Notes under the pieces: model-generated | Databases searched by the model: none | What the model saw: the letters and a program-made list of their open reading frames with translations, nothing else | Told to the model about the DNA's origin: nothing | NCBI RefSeq assembly: GCF_008107695.1 | Contig: NZ_VIRG01000103.1 | Span: forward strand, 62,001 to 126,000 | Direction: 5' to 3' | DNA length: 64,000 bases | Origin: Stappia sp. BW2 | GTDB taxonomy: Bacteria; Pseudomonadota; Alphaproteobacteria; Rhizobiales; Stappiaceae | In this document: one piece after another, positions 26,012 to 33,808 of the stretch | How the letters are laid out: every line of letters starts with the position of its first letter | How positions within the stretch are numbered: position 1 is the first letter of the stretch | Program-made: the position numbers and the translations under genes

Positions 26012-26592
26012 CTGAGGCCGTCTTCTCCCTTGATTTCGGACGCTTTCAGCCCGCCGACACGTGCGTGGATGCGCGGCCCGGTGGTCATGACCAGCACGAG
26101 CAGGATTTCATCCGCCTTGGGTCCGTCGGCAAGCCCCACTTCCATCGCGTCGAAGTGGGAGCGCACATAGGAGGCGTTGCAATGGGTAATCGGAACATCC
26201 AGCCGGGTACCCGGTCCACCGAGTTTCTTGGTGGACGGCACAATGGCATTAGAAGACGGCAGGATTTCCCGCATGGAATAGCCGCCGGGCACATGCCACA
26301 GGGCTCCGTGTTCCAGTTCGCCCGCAGTGCCGACGATCGCGCCCTTGCCGTAGCCCTCGACGACCCCCGCATCGCCGCCGAGGATATCGACCAGTTTCCT
26401 GGCCATATCGACGCCGAGCGGCTTGAGGTCATCCATGAAACCGGCAATGTCCTCGACATAGGCGCCTGCAAAGGGGTTCTTGATGACGCAGAGCATGGCT
26501 GCACGCTTCAGTGGAGTTTCCGCCGCCGGTCCGCCTTCGTGGAAAATTTCTTCAAGAATGATTGCGGTTTTGCGCAGGATCGGTTCAGGCAC
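26008..26592 (-). CDS. AA_synth (amino acid synthesis) family protein, first copy
   Basis: 194 aa, the tandem paralogue of the next gene. It shares NPFAGAYVEDIAGFMDDL, GKGAIVGTAGELEHGA and the proline-lysine-rich PSTKKLGGPGTRLDVPI segment, plus NASYVRSHFDAMEV. It overlaps the UPF0280 gene by eight bases upstream and its paralogue by four downstream, so all are translated from one message. No catalytic residue set is known to me for this family. Recurrent linkage to UPF0280 and hydroxynicotinate-reductase-like genes points to a catabolic ring-processing role (inference). Confidence 0.78.
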   Translation of the reverse strand: MPEPILRKTAIILEEIFHEGGPAAETPLKRAAMLCVIKNPFAGAYVEDIAGFMDDLKPLGVDMARKLVDILGGDAGVVEGYGKGAIVGTAGELEHGALWHVPGGYSMREILPSSNAIVPSTKKLGGPGTRLDVPITHCNASYVRSHFDAMEVGLADGPKADEILLVLVMTTGPRIHARVGGLKASEIKGEDGLR

Positions 26593-27487
26593 AGACAGCC
26601 TCCCTCATATTTCTTATTTCGTATTGGTGAACGCCGGCTCCGGGTGTCGCGGCAACGGTACACCGTTCCCCGGCAAGCGCCAGATAGGCTGCACTGAAAA
26701 GGCCGCCTGCCAGATAGCTGTGCGCGGCTTTTACGCCGCCCTCCAGCGCAATCTGAATTTCGTCCGGTGACAACGGACCGACGCCTGTGGTCACGGCAAG
26801 ATCGCCAAGATCGCTGTCGGGAGAAAGACGGGAGGCGGCTTCGCGCTCGATCTTGACGTTACCGGGAAGATCGACCCTGTTGGCGATCATGGTGGCGGCG
26901 GCATCAGCCTCAGCCGCCGTTTTCGCCAGCACGGTCACTGCGTCTGCAATGCCCAGGGAATGGGACCGTCCGCGCCATCCGCTCGTGGCGATCCCGCCGA
27001 TCCCGTCCTCCGGGCGAAGGTGGACGACACCGCCAGAGACCCCGGTTACCGGATCGTCGCAGATGCCGATCCGGAAGGAGCCCTCGGCCAGATGCAGGGC
27101 AATGTCGCCGCCGTTGTTGACATAGGCGCGCCCAAGAGAGCGCCCCTTGAGCAATTCCTTGAGGATATGATCGGCAACGCTGCCGGCGACCGCTGCCATA
27201 GGCGTGATGAAGTCCGGGGCGTAGGCGGAGGTTGCCGCCCACATGGCCCTTGCAATCCGCCCCTTCGGCGCTGGCCCGTCCGGCGACCGCAATCGGGATA
27301 TCTCACCCACCAGGTCCTGCAGGACGGTTTCAAATGCCGCCCGGGCACGGCGATAGGCTTCAGCAACCTCGCCGGGCTCTCCGCAGGCTTCCACGACCAG
27401 ATCGATCGGGCCGTGCTGCAGGTGCAGCCGGCGTGCATCCGGAAGCAGGTGCGCCGTGGCGGTTTCCAGCTGAATCGCCCTTGTCAT
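26585..27487 (-). CDS. UPF0280 family protein (ApbE-like superfamily)
   Basis: Cytoplasmic protein, 300 aa, of the UPF0280 group, distantly related to ApbE FMN transferases. The recognisable core is DFITPMAAVAGSVADHIL near 91-108, followed by YVNNGGDIALHL and later SHSLGIADAVTVLAKTAAEADAAATMIAN, which mirrors the ApbE GDASTA-type end. No lipoprotein signal is present, unlike exported ApbE. It overlaps the reductase-like gene by four bases. It might flavinylate or otherwise mature a partner enzyme, but that is speculation. Confidence 0.82.
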   Translation of the reverse strand: MTRAIQLETATAHLLPDARRLHLQHGPIDLVVEACGEPGEVAEAYRRARAAFETVLQDLVGEISRLRSPDGPAPKGRIARAMWAATSAYAPDFITPMAAVAGSVADHILKELLKGRSLGRAYVNNGGDIALHLAEGSFRIGICDDPVTGVSGGVVHLRPEDGIGGIATSGWRGRSHSLGIADAVTVLAKTAAEADAAATMIANRVDLPGNVKIEREAASRLSPDSDLGDLAVTTGVGPLSPDEIQIALEGGVKAAHSYLAGGLFSAAYLALAGERCTVAATPGAGVHQYEIRNMREAVCA

Positions 27488-28995
27488 CCGCCCCCCCGTT
27501 TCCAGGGGTAGTTCCCCGAGCCCGTCGGCCAGGGATTGTCACCGGCTGGCGACACACCGCGCCGGCCTTTCAGAATGTGGTCGTTCTGCCGCCCGGTCTT
27601 GCCGGTGAGGGCTTCGGAAAGCGGCATGACAAAGTCCATGTGGCCACCGAGCGCGCGGTAGTCGTCAGCCCGCATGGTGAACTCGATAGGGGCAACCAGG
27701 GCAGGGGTGGGCACATAGCCGAAGGCATTTTTCGGCATGCGGGTGACATCTGCCATGAAGGTGATGCCGCCGCCCGGCCAGATATAGACCGGCGCGCCAC
27801 CACAACTGACATAAGTGAGCGAATTCTGGACCGAGCGGGTCAGGCCGACCGGATGCTCGGTCACGCCCGAACGCAGAGATCCACCGGCCCCCGCCATGAA
27901 TAGGACCGACGTCAGTGCCGGTTCGCAGTTCTCCTCGATCCGCTTGACCGAAGGCTGCAGACGCTCGGGCATCTCCTTCTGGACCGGAACCAGGTCTTCA
28001 TCCAGTTCGTAGTAGGCGGAGTGTTCGCCGGTGGTGGAAACCATCAGGAGCGACAGGCCGGGCCTTGCAGACTTCGGGTCGAACTTGTCGATGATCGCAA
28101 GAGGATCCTGCAGGTTGGTTCCACCCCAGCCGGTGCCGGGTTCCGCAACCTGGAAATAACGTCCGGGTGTGGAGCGTCGGCCCTTGATCTTAAGGCCCGT
28201 CGACTGCCAGCCGATAACCTTGCCTGCCTGGTGCTCCGACATCACGCCGGTGATGTGGTCGTCGACAACAACCACTTCGTCGACCAGACCTTTCCACTGG
28301 GCGGCGAACATGCCAACGGTGGCCGAGCCGCAGCCGACGCGCATGCGCTCCTCGAGCTGGCCATTAATGACTGGCGGCTTGCCCGCCTGAACCCGCAGCT
28401 CCGTGCCGCCATCGATCTCCAGACCGACTTCCTCGCCGTTGCACAGCGCCAGCATCGTGGAGCAGGTAAGGCGGCCTTCCTTCTTGGAGCCGCCGGTCAG
28501 GTGGTGGACACCACCGAGGGAAAGCATCTGGCTGCCGTACTCGGACGTGGTCACATGGCCGACAACTTCGCCGTCCGCCCTGACAGGGGCGCATTCCGTG
28601 CCCAGATGCCGGTCCGTATCGATTTTCAGTTTGACGCCGCAGTAGCTGAAAATGCCCTCGGTCACCACGGTGATCATGTCCACGTCGTCAACTTCGGAAG
28701 AGACGATGAAGGGGGCGGGCTTGTAGTCCGGATAGGTGGTGCCGGCCCCGATGGCAGTGACGAAATTGTTCTTCGGCGGCAGTATGTCGCCATCCCATTC
28801 CTTCTCCAGGAAGGGCACGATCTCGCCACCGGCGGCTTCCGCCTTTTCCAGAATCGTCAGCGGATCGAGGCGGACAAGCTGGCCGTTGTCATTGGCATAG
28901 CGGTCACAGGCTCCCGCCCGGCCTTCGGCGATGTAACACATGACCGGACACGCATCACAGCGGATCTTTTCAGGTTTGCCATCGGCGACAGTCAA
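27484..28995 (-). CDS. 6-hydroxynicotinate reductase-like iron-sulfur protein
   Basis: A 503-aa protein resembling proteins annotated as 6-hydroxynicotinate reductase, characterised in anaerobic nicotinate fermentation by Eubacterium barkeri. Near the N terminus, cysteines C13, C16, C20 and C30 (CDACPVMC then AGACDRY) look like iron-sulfur ligands. The body has GVHHLTGGSKKEGRLTCS and GCGSATVGMFA segments. The start is TTG at 28995, supported by AAGGAG eight bases before it with no better ATG nearby. It is the first gene of the ~10-kb minus-strand operon, and one of three GTTTGYATRCTAAY sites lies just upstream. Reduction of a hydroxylated N-heterocycle is the inferred reaction. Confidence 0.75.
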   Translation of the reverse strand: MTVADGKPEKIRCDACPVMCYIAEGRAGACDRYANDNGQLVRLDPLTILEKAEAAGGEIVPFLEKEWDGDILPPKNNFVTAIGAGTTYPDYKPAPFIVSSEVDDVDMITVVTEGIFSYCGVKLKIDTDRHLGTECAPVRADGEVVGHVTTSEYGSQMLSLGGVHHLTGGSKKEGRLTCSTMLALCNGEEVGLEIDGGTELRVQAGKPPVINGQLEERMRVGCGSATVGMFAAQWKGLVDEVVVVDDHITGVMSEHQAGKVIGWQSTGLKIKGRRSTPGRYFQVAEPGTGWGGTNLQDPLAIIDKFDPKSARPGLSLLMVSTTGEHSAYYELDEDLVPVQKEMPERLQPSVKRIEENCEPALTSVLFMAGAGGSLRSGVTEHPVGLTRSVQNSLTYVSCGGAPVYIWPGGGITFMADVTRMPKNAFGYVPTPALVAPIEFTMRADDYRALGGHMDFVMPLSEALTGKTGRQNDHILKGRRGVSPAGDNPWPTGSGNYPWKRGGG

Positions 28996-29028
28996 CGTTG
29001 TGACTCCTTAAATGCCACGCTGCATTTG

Positions 29029-29041
29029 TTAGTATGCAAAC
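29029..29041. promoter_or_regulatory. Candidate operator A (hydroxynicotinate-reductase-like operon)
   Basis: TTAGTATGCAAAC here, read on the minus strand, is GTTTGCATACTAA, an imperfect palindrome. It lies 34 bp before the TTG start of the reductase-like gene. A TTGACA hexamer on the minus strand at 29063-29058 could be the -35 element, which would place the site over the -10 region. It matches sites B and C at most positions. Confidence 0.55.
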
Positions 29042-29126
29042 ATGTTTTCAAAAATGGTGTCAATGCGAATTGCACATTGCCTGCGATGATATGCTGAGCA
29101 GCCATGCTGCAAAATCCATCAATTCG

Positions 29127-29960
29127 TCAGTCGACGAAGGCACGTTCCACCACGAACTGCGCGGGCTTGTTGTTCGCCCCTTCCTCCAGCCCATGGCTGA
29201 GGCACAGGTCTTTGGTGTCCTTCAGCATGGCCATGGAGCCGCAGATCATGGCGCGGTCTTCTTCCGGCCCCATGCGTGGCAGGCCAAGGTCGGCAAAAAG
29301 CTTGCCGGAAGTGATCAGGTCCGTGATCCTGCCCTGACGGGCAAAGTCTTCCCGAGTCACGGTGGTGTAGTGGATCAGCTTGTCCCGCACGAGATCGCCG
29401 ACCAGCGGATCCTCGCGCAGGCCGGCGACAAGGTCTTCGCCATATTTCAGTTCGGCGATCGTGCGGCAGCCATGGGTGAGCACGACCTGATCGAACTTGT
29501 CGTAAGTCTCCGGATCCCTGATCAGGCTGGCAAAGGGGGCGATGCCGGTTCCGGTTGAGAACATCCAGACCCGCTTTCCCGGCAACAGCGCATCGTTGAC
29601 AAGCGTTCCTGTCGACTTCTTGCGCATAAGCACCGTGTCGCCGGGGCGGATTTTCTGCAAATGTTCGGTCAGGGGGCCATCCGGCACTTTAATGGAAAAG
29701 AATTCCAATTCCTCGTCCCAGGAAGGGCTGGCGACGGAATAGGCTCTGAACACCGGTTTTTCGGCATTCGGCAAGCCGATCATGACGAATTCGCCGGACC
29801 GGAAGCGGAACTGCTTCGGACGTGTCACCCTGAACCGAAACAGACTGTCCGTGTAATGCTGCACGTCCCGGACTGTGAGGGCGTAACAACCGGCAGGCAC
29901 GGGAAATGGCGAAGGGTTTCCGGCCAGAATGGGGGTTACAATGTCGAGGGCTTCGGACAC
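29127..29960 (-). CDS. Ferredoxin/flavodoxin-NADP+ reductase-like flavoprotein
   Basis: FAD-dependent reductase of the bacterial Fpr type, 277 aa from GTG 29960. The FAD-binding RAYSVASP motif is near residue 72, the nucleotide-binding STGTGIAPF near 133, and the chain ends in the subclass-typical VVERAFVD. GTG 29960 is chosen because AGGAG lies nine bases before it; the open frame reaches an ATG at 30020, but that start sits inside operator B and lacks a ribosome site. It has its own promoter region with an operator and probably passes electrons to the Rieske oxygenase or to the reductase-like protein (inference). Confidence 0.88.
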   Translation of the reverse strand: MSEALDIVTPILAGNPSPFPVPAGCYALTVRDVQHYTDSLFRFRVTRPKQFRFRSGEFVMIGLPNAEKPVFRAYSVASPSWDEELEFFSIKVPDGPLTEHLQKIRPGDTVLMRKKSTGTLVNDALLPGKRVWMFSTGTGIAPFASLIRDPETYDKFDQVVLTHGCRTIAELKYGEDLVAGLREDPLVGDLVRDKLIHYTTVTREDFARQGRITDLITSGKLFADLGLPRMGPEEDRAMICGSMAMLKDTKDLCLSHGLEEGANNKPAQFVVERAFVD

Positions 29961-30008
29961 GGGTGCGGTCTCCTGACTATTGGAACGCTGGAAAGCGGCT
30001 TCTTTATT

Positions 30009-30022
30009 GTTAGTATACAAAC
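30009..30022. promoter_or_regulatory. Candidate operator B (reductase gene)
   Basis: GTTAGTATACAAAC, which on the minus strand reads GTTTGTATACTAAC. It has a perfect GTATAC core and near-palindromic flanks. It lies about 49 bp upstream of the GTG start of the ferredoxin-reductase-like gene, and the minus-strand TATACT inside it resembles a -10 hexamer. It is the best palindrome of the three related sites. Confidence 0.6.
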
Positions 30023-30090
30023 AAACTTTTCAAAGAAAGCAAACAAAAAATGCGTGTTCAGAATTTAATCAGAATTCCGCATCAGTTTGC

Positions 30091-30119
30091 TTGACAGTGT
30101 TCTTCGTTGCAGATCTAAT
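30091..30119 (+). promoter_or_regulatory. Sigma-70-like promoter of the xanthine-dehydrogenase-family operon
   Basis: TTGACA at 30091-30096 and TCTAAT at 30114-30119 are separated by 17 bp. Transcription would begin near 30126, inside operator C. This arrangement fits repression by a protein bound at the start site. The first gene of the operon begins at 30155. Confidence 0.55.
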
Positions 30120-30121
30120 TC

Positions 30122-30135
30122 GTTTGTATGCTAAT
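30122..30135. promoter_or_regulatory. Candidate operator C (xanthine-dehydrogenase-family operon)
   Basis: GTTTGTATGCTAAT, matching the minus-strand reading of sites A and B at 11-13 of 14 positions. It begins 2 bp after the proposed -10 element and ends 19 bp before the start codon of the FAD-subunit gene. The three sites define GTTTGYATRCTAAY and link all three transcription units of this locus. Confidence 0.6.
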
Positions 30136-30154
30136 GAAATGCATTGAGGACGCG

Positions 30155-30997
30155 ATGCAATTCCATAGACCCGAGACACTCGAAGCCGCCTTGCATTTGT
30201 TGTCCGAAGAACCGGTCAGGTTGCTGGCTGGAGGAACGGATTTCTTTCCGGCCCTCGCGGGAAAGACGACGGCGGAACCGGTCGTCGACCTGTGCCGGAT
30301 CAAGTCTCTCAACGGCATATCAAGATCAGACGGCGCCTGGCGTTTCGGCGCAACGACAAGCTGGTCGGACATCCGCGACGCAGACCTGCCGGCACAGTTC
30401 CTTGCCCTGCAGCAGGCCGCGCGGGAGGTGGGGTCCATCCAGATACAGAATGCCGGCACGATCGCGGGCAATCTCTGCAATGCCTCCCCGGCGGCCGACG
30501 GCGTACCGCCGCTTCTGGCGCTCGATGCCGACGTCGAGATCGCCGGGCCGGCAGGTGTCCGGCGCGTGCCGCTTGAACGCTTCATCACGGGCGTGCGCCG
30601 CACCGTTCTACAGCCCGGTGAAATCGTCACCGCCGTTCTCGTTCCTGAAAAAACGGGGACCCACTCCGCTTTCCTGAAACTTGGTGCCCGGCGCTATCTG
30701 GTCATTTCGATTGCCATGGTGGCGGTCGCGCTGGACTGTGCGGACGACGGAAAGATTTCGGAAATTTCAGTTGCCGTCGGATCGTGCTCTCAGGTCGCCC
30801 GGCGCCTGCCGTCCGTGGAAGCGGCATTGGCAGGTACACCGGCAGAGCCGACAGAGGTAAAGGCGTGCCTGAAGGACGTCGACCTCGCACCGCTTGCCCC
30901 GATAGACGATGTACGGGCTCCGGCGGACTACCGGCTGATCGCTGTTCGTGAATTGATCGGGCGCGCTGTTCTTATGGCGGCGCAGGAGGGGAGATAA
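30155..30997 (+). CDS. Xanthine dehydrogenase family FAD-binding subunit (CoxM/XdhB type)
   Basis: Medium FAD subunit of a molybdenum hydroxylase, 280 aa. FAD-contact segments LLAGGTDFFPAL near 29-40 and AGTIAGNLCNASPAAD near 99-114 are typical. Start 30155 (MQFHRPETL) follows GAGGA at a 4-base gap and matches the family start; the open frame to 30128 would begin inside operator C. The stop is directly followed by the fused FeS/Mo subunit gene. It transfers electrons from the FeS clusters to NAD+ or another acceptor. Confidence 0.9.
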   Translation: MQFHRPETLEAALHLLSEEPVRLLAGGTDFFPALAGKTTAEPVVDLCRIKSLNGISRSDGAWRFGATTSWSDIRDADLPAQFLALQQAAREVGSIQIQNAGTIAGNLCNASPAADGVPPLLALDADVEIAGPAGVRRVPLERFITGVRRTVLQPGEIVTAVLVPEKTGTHSAFLKLGARRYLVISIAMVAVALDCADDGKISEISVAVGSCSQVARRLPSVEAALAGTPAEPTEVKACLKDVDLAPLAPIDDVRAPADYRLIAVRELIGRAVLMAAQEGR

Positions 30998-30999
30998 GC

Positions 31000-33759
31000 A
31001 TGGCTCTGACTGAGTTCGACGAGCTGCAAGGCGTCACTTTCCAACTGAACGGGCACGCGGTTCGCATTGACGGTCCTCCCGCCGAACGGCTCTCCTATGC
31101 TCTGCGGGAAAGGGCCCATGCCAAAGACGTCAAGGTCGGCTGTGATGCAGGTGACTGCGGCGCCTGCACCGTACTGATCGACGGAAATCCCGTCTGTGCC
31201 TGTACCACTGCACTCGGTCAGGTCGACGGGGCAACGGTCGAGACCCAGGCGGGACTGGTTGCAAACGACGAGACCGGAAAAGCCCTTGCCGCCGCCTTTC
31301 AGCGCCATCAGGCCGCGCAATGCGGCATCTGCACGCCCGGCATGATGGTCTCCGCCATCGGGTTGCTTCGCCGGCAGCAGACGCCGACGGAAGAAGCCGT
31401 CAAGGATGCGCTCGGCGGCGTTCTTTGTCGCTGCACAGGCTATCGCAAGATCATTGACGCGGTGCTTGATGCCGGCAATTCGGTCGAAGCGCCTGTCGGC
31501 GGTGTCGGCACGCCGATGGCCCGGGTCGACGGATTGCCGAAAGTCACGGGCACCGAGAAGTTTGGCGATGATGTCGCCCCGGCAGATACGCTCACCCTGC
31601 GCGTGGTGCGTTCGCCTTATCACCACGCCACCTTCGAACTGGGAGACATTGAGGCCTACAGGGCCAATACCGGTGTCGATCTCGTCCTGACGGCCAGGGA
31701 TGTGCCGGGCACGAACTGCTTCGGCGTGATCCCGGGCTTCGAGGACCAGCCCATGTTCGCCGAGACGGAAACGCGCTTCAAGGGTGAAGCCGTCGCGGCA
31801 ATCGTCGGGCCGGCCGATCTTGTCAACGGCCTCGACCTGACAGCCTTTCCCGTCAAATTCACGCCGCTCTCCCATGCGCTGGTTCCGGAGGAAGCTGCCG
31901 GGATTGCGGATCTCCACGAAGGTCGCGCGCAAAACGTCATGTGCCGCGGTTTTGTCAAACGCGGGGATCCCGGGCCCGCCCTGGCCACTGCCGCCGTCGT
32001 GGCGGAAGGGTCGTTTTCAACCGGGTTTATCGAACACGGCTACATCGAGCCGGAAGCGGCCTTCGCCCGCCGCACCGGAGACCGGATCGAGGTGCATTGC
32101 TGCACCCAAGCCCCGGTCATGAACAAGGAAGGGCTGGCAATTCTCCTCGGGCTGCCTCCGAATGCGGTGCGTGTCATACCGACAGCGGTCGGCGGCGGCT
32201 TCGGCTCCAAGCTCGATCTGACGGCCCAGCCCTTTGTCGCTCTGGCTGCCTGGCTGCTGGACAGGCCGGTGCGCGTCACCTACAGCCGCTCGGAATCCAT
32301 TGCCACATCCACCAAGCGCCACCCATCCGAAATCACCATGCGGGTTGGAGCGGACGCAGACGGAAACATCGTTGCCGCCGAATTCGACGGCGTCTTCAAC
32401 ACGGGGGCCTATGCGAGCTGGGGTCCGACCGTTGCCAACCGAGTGCCCATCCACGCGTCGGGTCCCTACAAGACACCGAATTATGTCGCCCGCAGTGCCG
32501 GAATTCATACCAACACTGCCCCATCCGGAGCCTTCCGGGGCTTTGGCGTGCCGCAATCCGCGCTGGCCCAGGAGCCGCTCTATGACGACCTCGCCAATGC
32601 GCTCGGCATCGATCGGCTCGAGTTCCGCCGGAAGAACGCTCTGCGCAACGGCGATCCGACGGTCACGGGACAGGTGTTCGAAACCGGAATGGGCATCGGC
32701 GACTGTCTCGATGCGCTCAAAACGCACTGGGATCGAGCGCTCGCGGAGGCAAACGAGGTCAATGCCAAGGGCGGACCCAGGCGCCGCGGTGTCGGCATTG
32801 CCGGTGGGTGGTACGGCTGCGGCAACACTTCAATGTCGAACCCTTCCACGATCCGCGCCGGCGTGACGGCTGCCGGTGAAGTCGTTCTTCATCAGGGCGC
32901 AACCGATATCGGTCAGGGCTCCAACACCGTGATCACGCAGATTTTTGCGACGGCGCTTGGCGTTCCCGTTCCGCAGATCCGGATTGTGGGACCGGACACC
33001 GATCTGACCCCTGATGCCGGCAAGACCTCGGCGAGCCGCCAGACATTCATCACCGGCAATGCCGCCCGCCTCTGCGGCGAAGCGTTGCGTGCGCGGATCC
33101 TGCGACTTGCCAATGTTTCCGACGCCGCCGAACTTGAGTTCGGCACGGGCGAAATCCGCGTGAGCGACGCCGCTGGTGAACGCCGGATTTCCCTGCCCAT
33201 GCTGGAACCCGATAACGGGGACTATGTGCTGGAAGCCGTGGAATCCTACGATCCCCCCACCTTGCCGCTTGATGAAAACGGGCAGGGTTCTCCCTATGCG
33301 GTGTTCGGCACGACAGCGCAGATGGTGGAGCTGGAGGTGGATCTTGCATTAGGCACGGTCAATCTCCTGAAAATCACCGCGGCCCATGATCTCGGCAAGG
33401 CCATCAACCCGTTGCTCGTGGAAGGCCAGGTTCAGGGCGGTGTTGCCCAGGGCATCGGACTGGCCCTGATGGAAGAATTCCTTCCGGGCCGCACGGAAAA
33501 CCTCCACGACTACCTGATCCCGACCATCGGAGACGTCCCCCCGATCGAGACGCTTATTCTGGAAACCGGAGACGAACACGGACCCTATGGCGCAAAGGGC
33601 CTGGGCGAGCATTGCCTGATCCCGACGGCTCCGGCGATCCTCAACGCGATCAAGGACGCCTGCGGCGCACGGGTTTCTCATCTGCCCGCGACGCCGGACA
33701 AGGTCCTGGCCGCTATCCGGTCCCAAACAGCACCCGACAAAGTTAAGGCCGACACTTGA
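31000..33759 (+). CDS. Molybdenum hydroxylase, fused [2Fe-2S] and Mo-cofactor subunits (xanthine dehydrogenase family)
   Basis: A 919-aa chain combining two usual subunits. Residues ~10-160 form the small subunit: plant-type cluster cysteines C48, C53, C56 and C68 (CDAGDCGAC), then the second cluster C108, C111, C143 and C145 (QCGICTPG and GVLCRCTGY). Residues ~168-919 form the molybdopterin domain, starting GTPMARVDGLPKVTGTEKF and including GGGFGSKLD and GAFRGFGVPQ. The catalytic Glu is in GAKGLGEHC near the C terminus. Such enzymes hydroxylate N-heterocycles next to nitrogen, using water as oxygen source. GGAG before ATG 31000 gives the ribosome site. The separate FAD subunit is encoded upstream. 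Confidence 0.92.
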   Translation: MALTEFDELQGVTFQLNGHAVRIDGPPAERLSYALRERAHAKDVKVGCDAGDCGACTVLIDGNPVCACTTALGQVDGATVETQAGLVANDETGKALAAAFQRHQAAQCGICTPGMMVSAIGLLRRQQTPTEEAVKDALGGVLCRCTGYRKIIDAVLDAGNSVEAPVGGVGTPMARVDGLPKVTGTEKFGDDVAPADTLTLRVVRSPYHHATFELGDIEAYRANTGVDLVLTARDVPGTNCFGVIPGFEDQPMFAETETRFKGEAVAAIVGPADLVNGLDLTAFPVKFTPLSHALVPEEAAGIADLHEGRAQNVMCRGFVKRGDPGPALATAAVVAEGSFSTGFIEHGYIEPEAAFARRTGDRIEVHCCTQAPVMNKEGLAILLGLPPNAVRVIPTAVGGGFGSKLDLTAQPFVALAAWLLDRPVRVTYSRSESIATSTKRHPSEITMRVGADADGNIVAAEFDGVFNTGAYASWGPTVANRVPIHASGPYKTPNYVARSAGIHTNTAPSGAFRGFGVPQSALAQEPLYDDLANALGIDRLEFRRKNALRNGDPTVTGQVFETGMGIGDCLDALKTHWDRALAEANEVNAKGGPRRRGVGIAGGWYGCGNTSMSNPSTIRAGVTAAGEVVLHQGATDIGQGSNTVITQIFATALGVPVPQIRIVGPDTDLTPDAGKTSASRQTFITGNAARLCGEALRARILRLANVSDAAELEFGTGEIRVSDAAGERRISLPMLEPDNGDYVLEAVESYDPPTLPLDENGQGSPYAVFGTTAQMVELEVDLALGTVNLLKITAAHDLGKAINPLLVEGQVQGGVAQGIGLALMEEFLPGRTENLHDYLIPTIGDVPPIETLILETGDEHGPYGAKGLGEHCLIPTAPAILNAIKDACGARVSHLPATPDKVLAAIRSQTAPDKVKADT

Positions 33760-33808
33760 CCGCTCTCCGTAACGTCCCTGCCAATCTCTCTATTGGATAG
33801 AAATTTCC

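Noticed and set aside
28021..29097. 358-codon open frame on the plus strand
   Set aside because: Antisense to the hydroxynicotinate-reductase-like gene and spans its promoter and operator.
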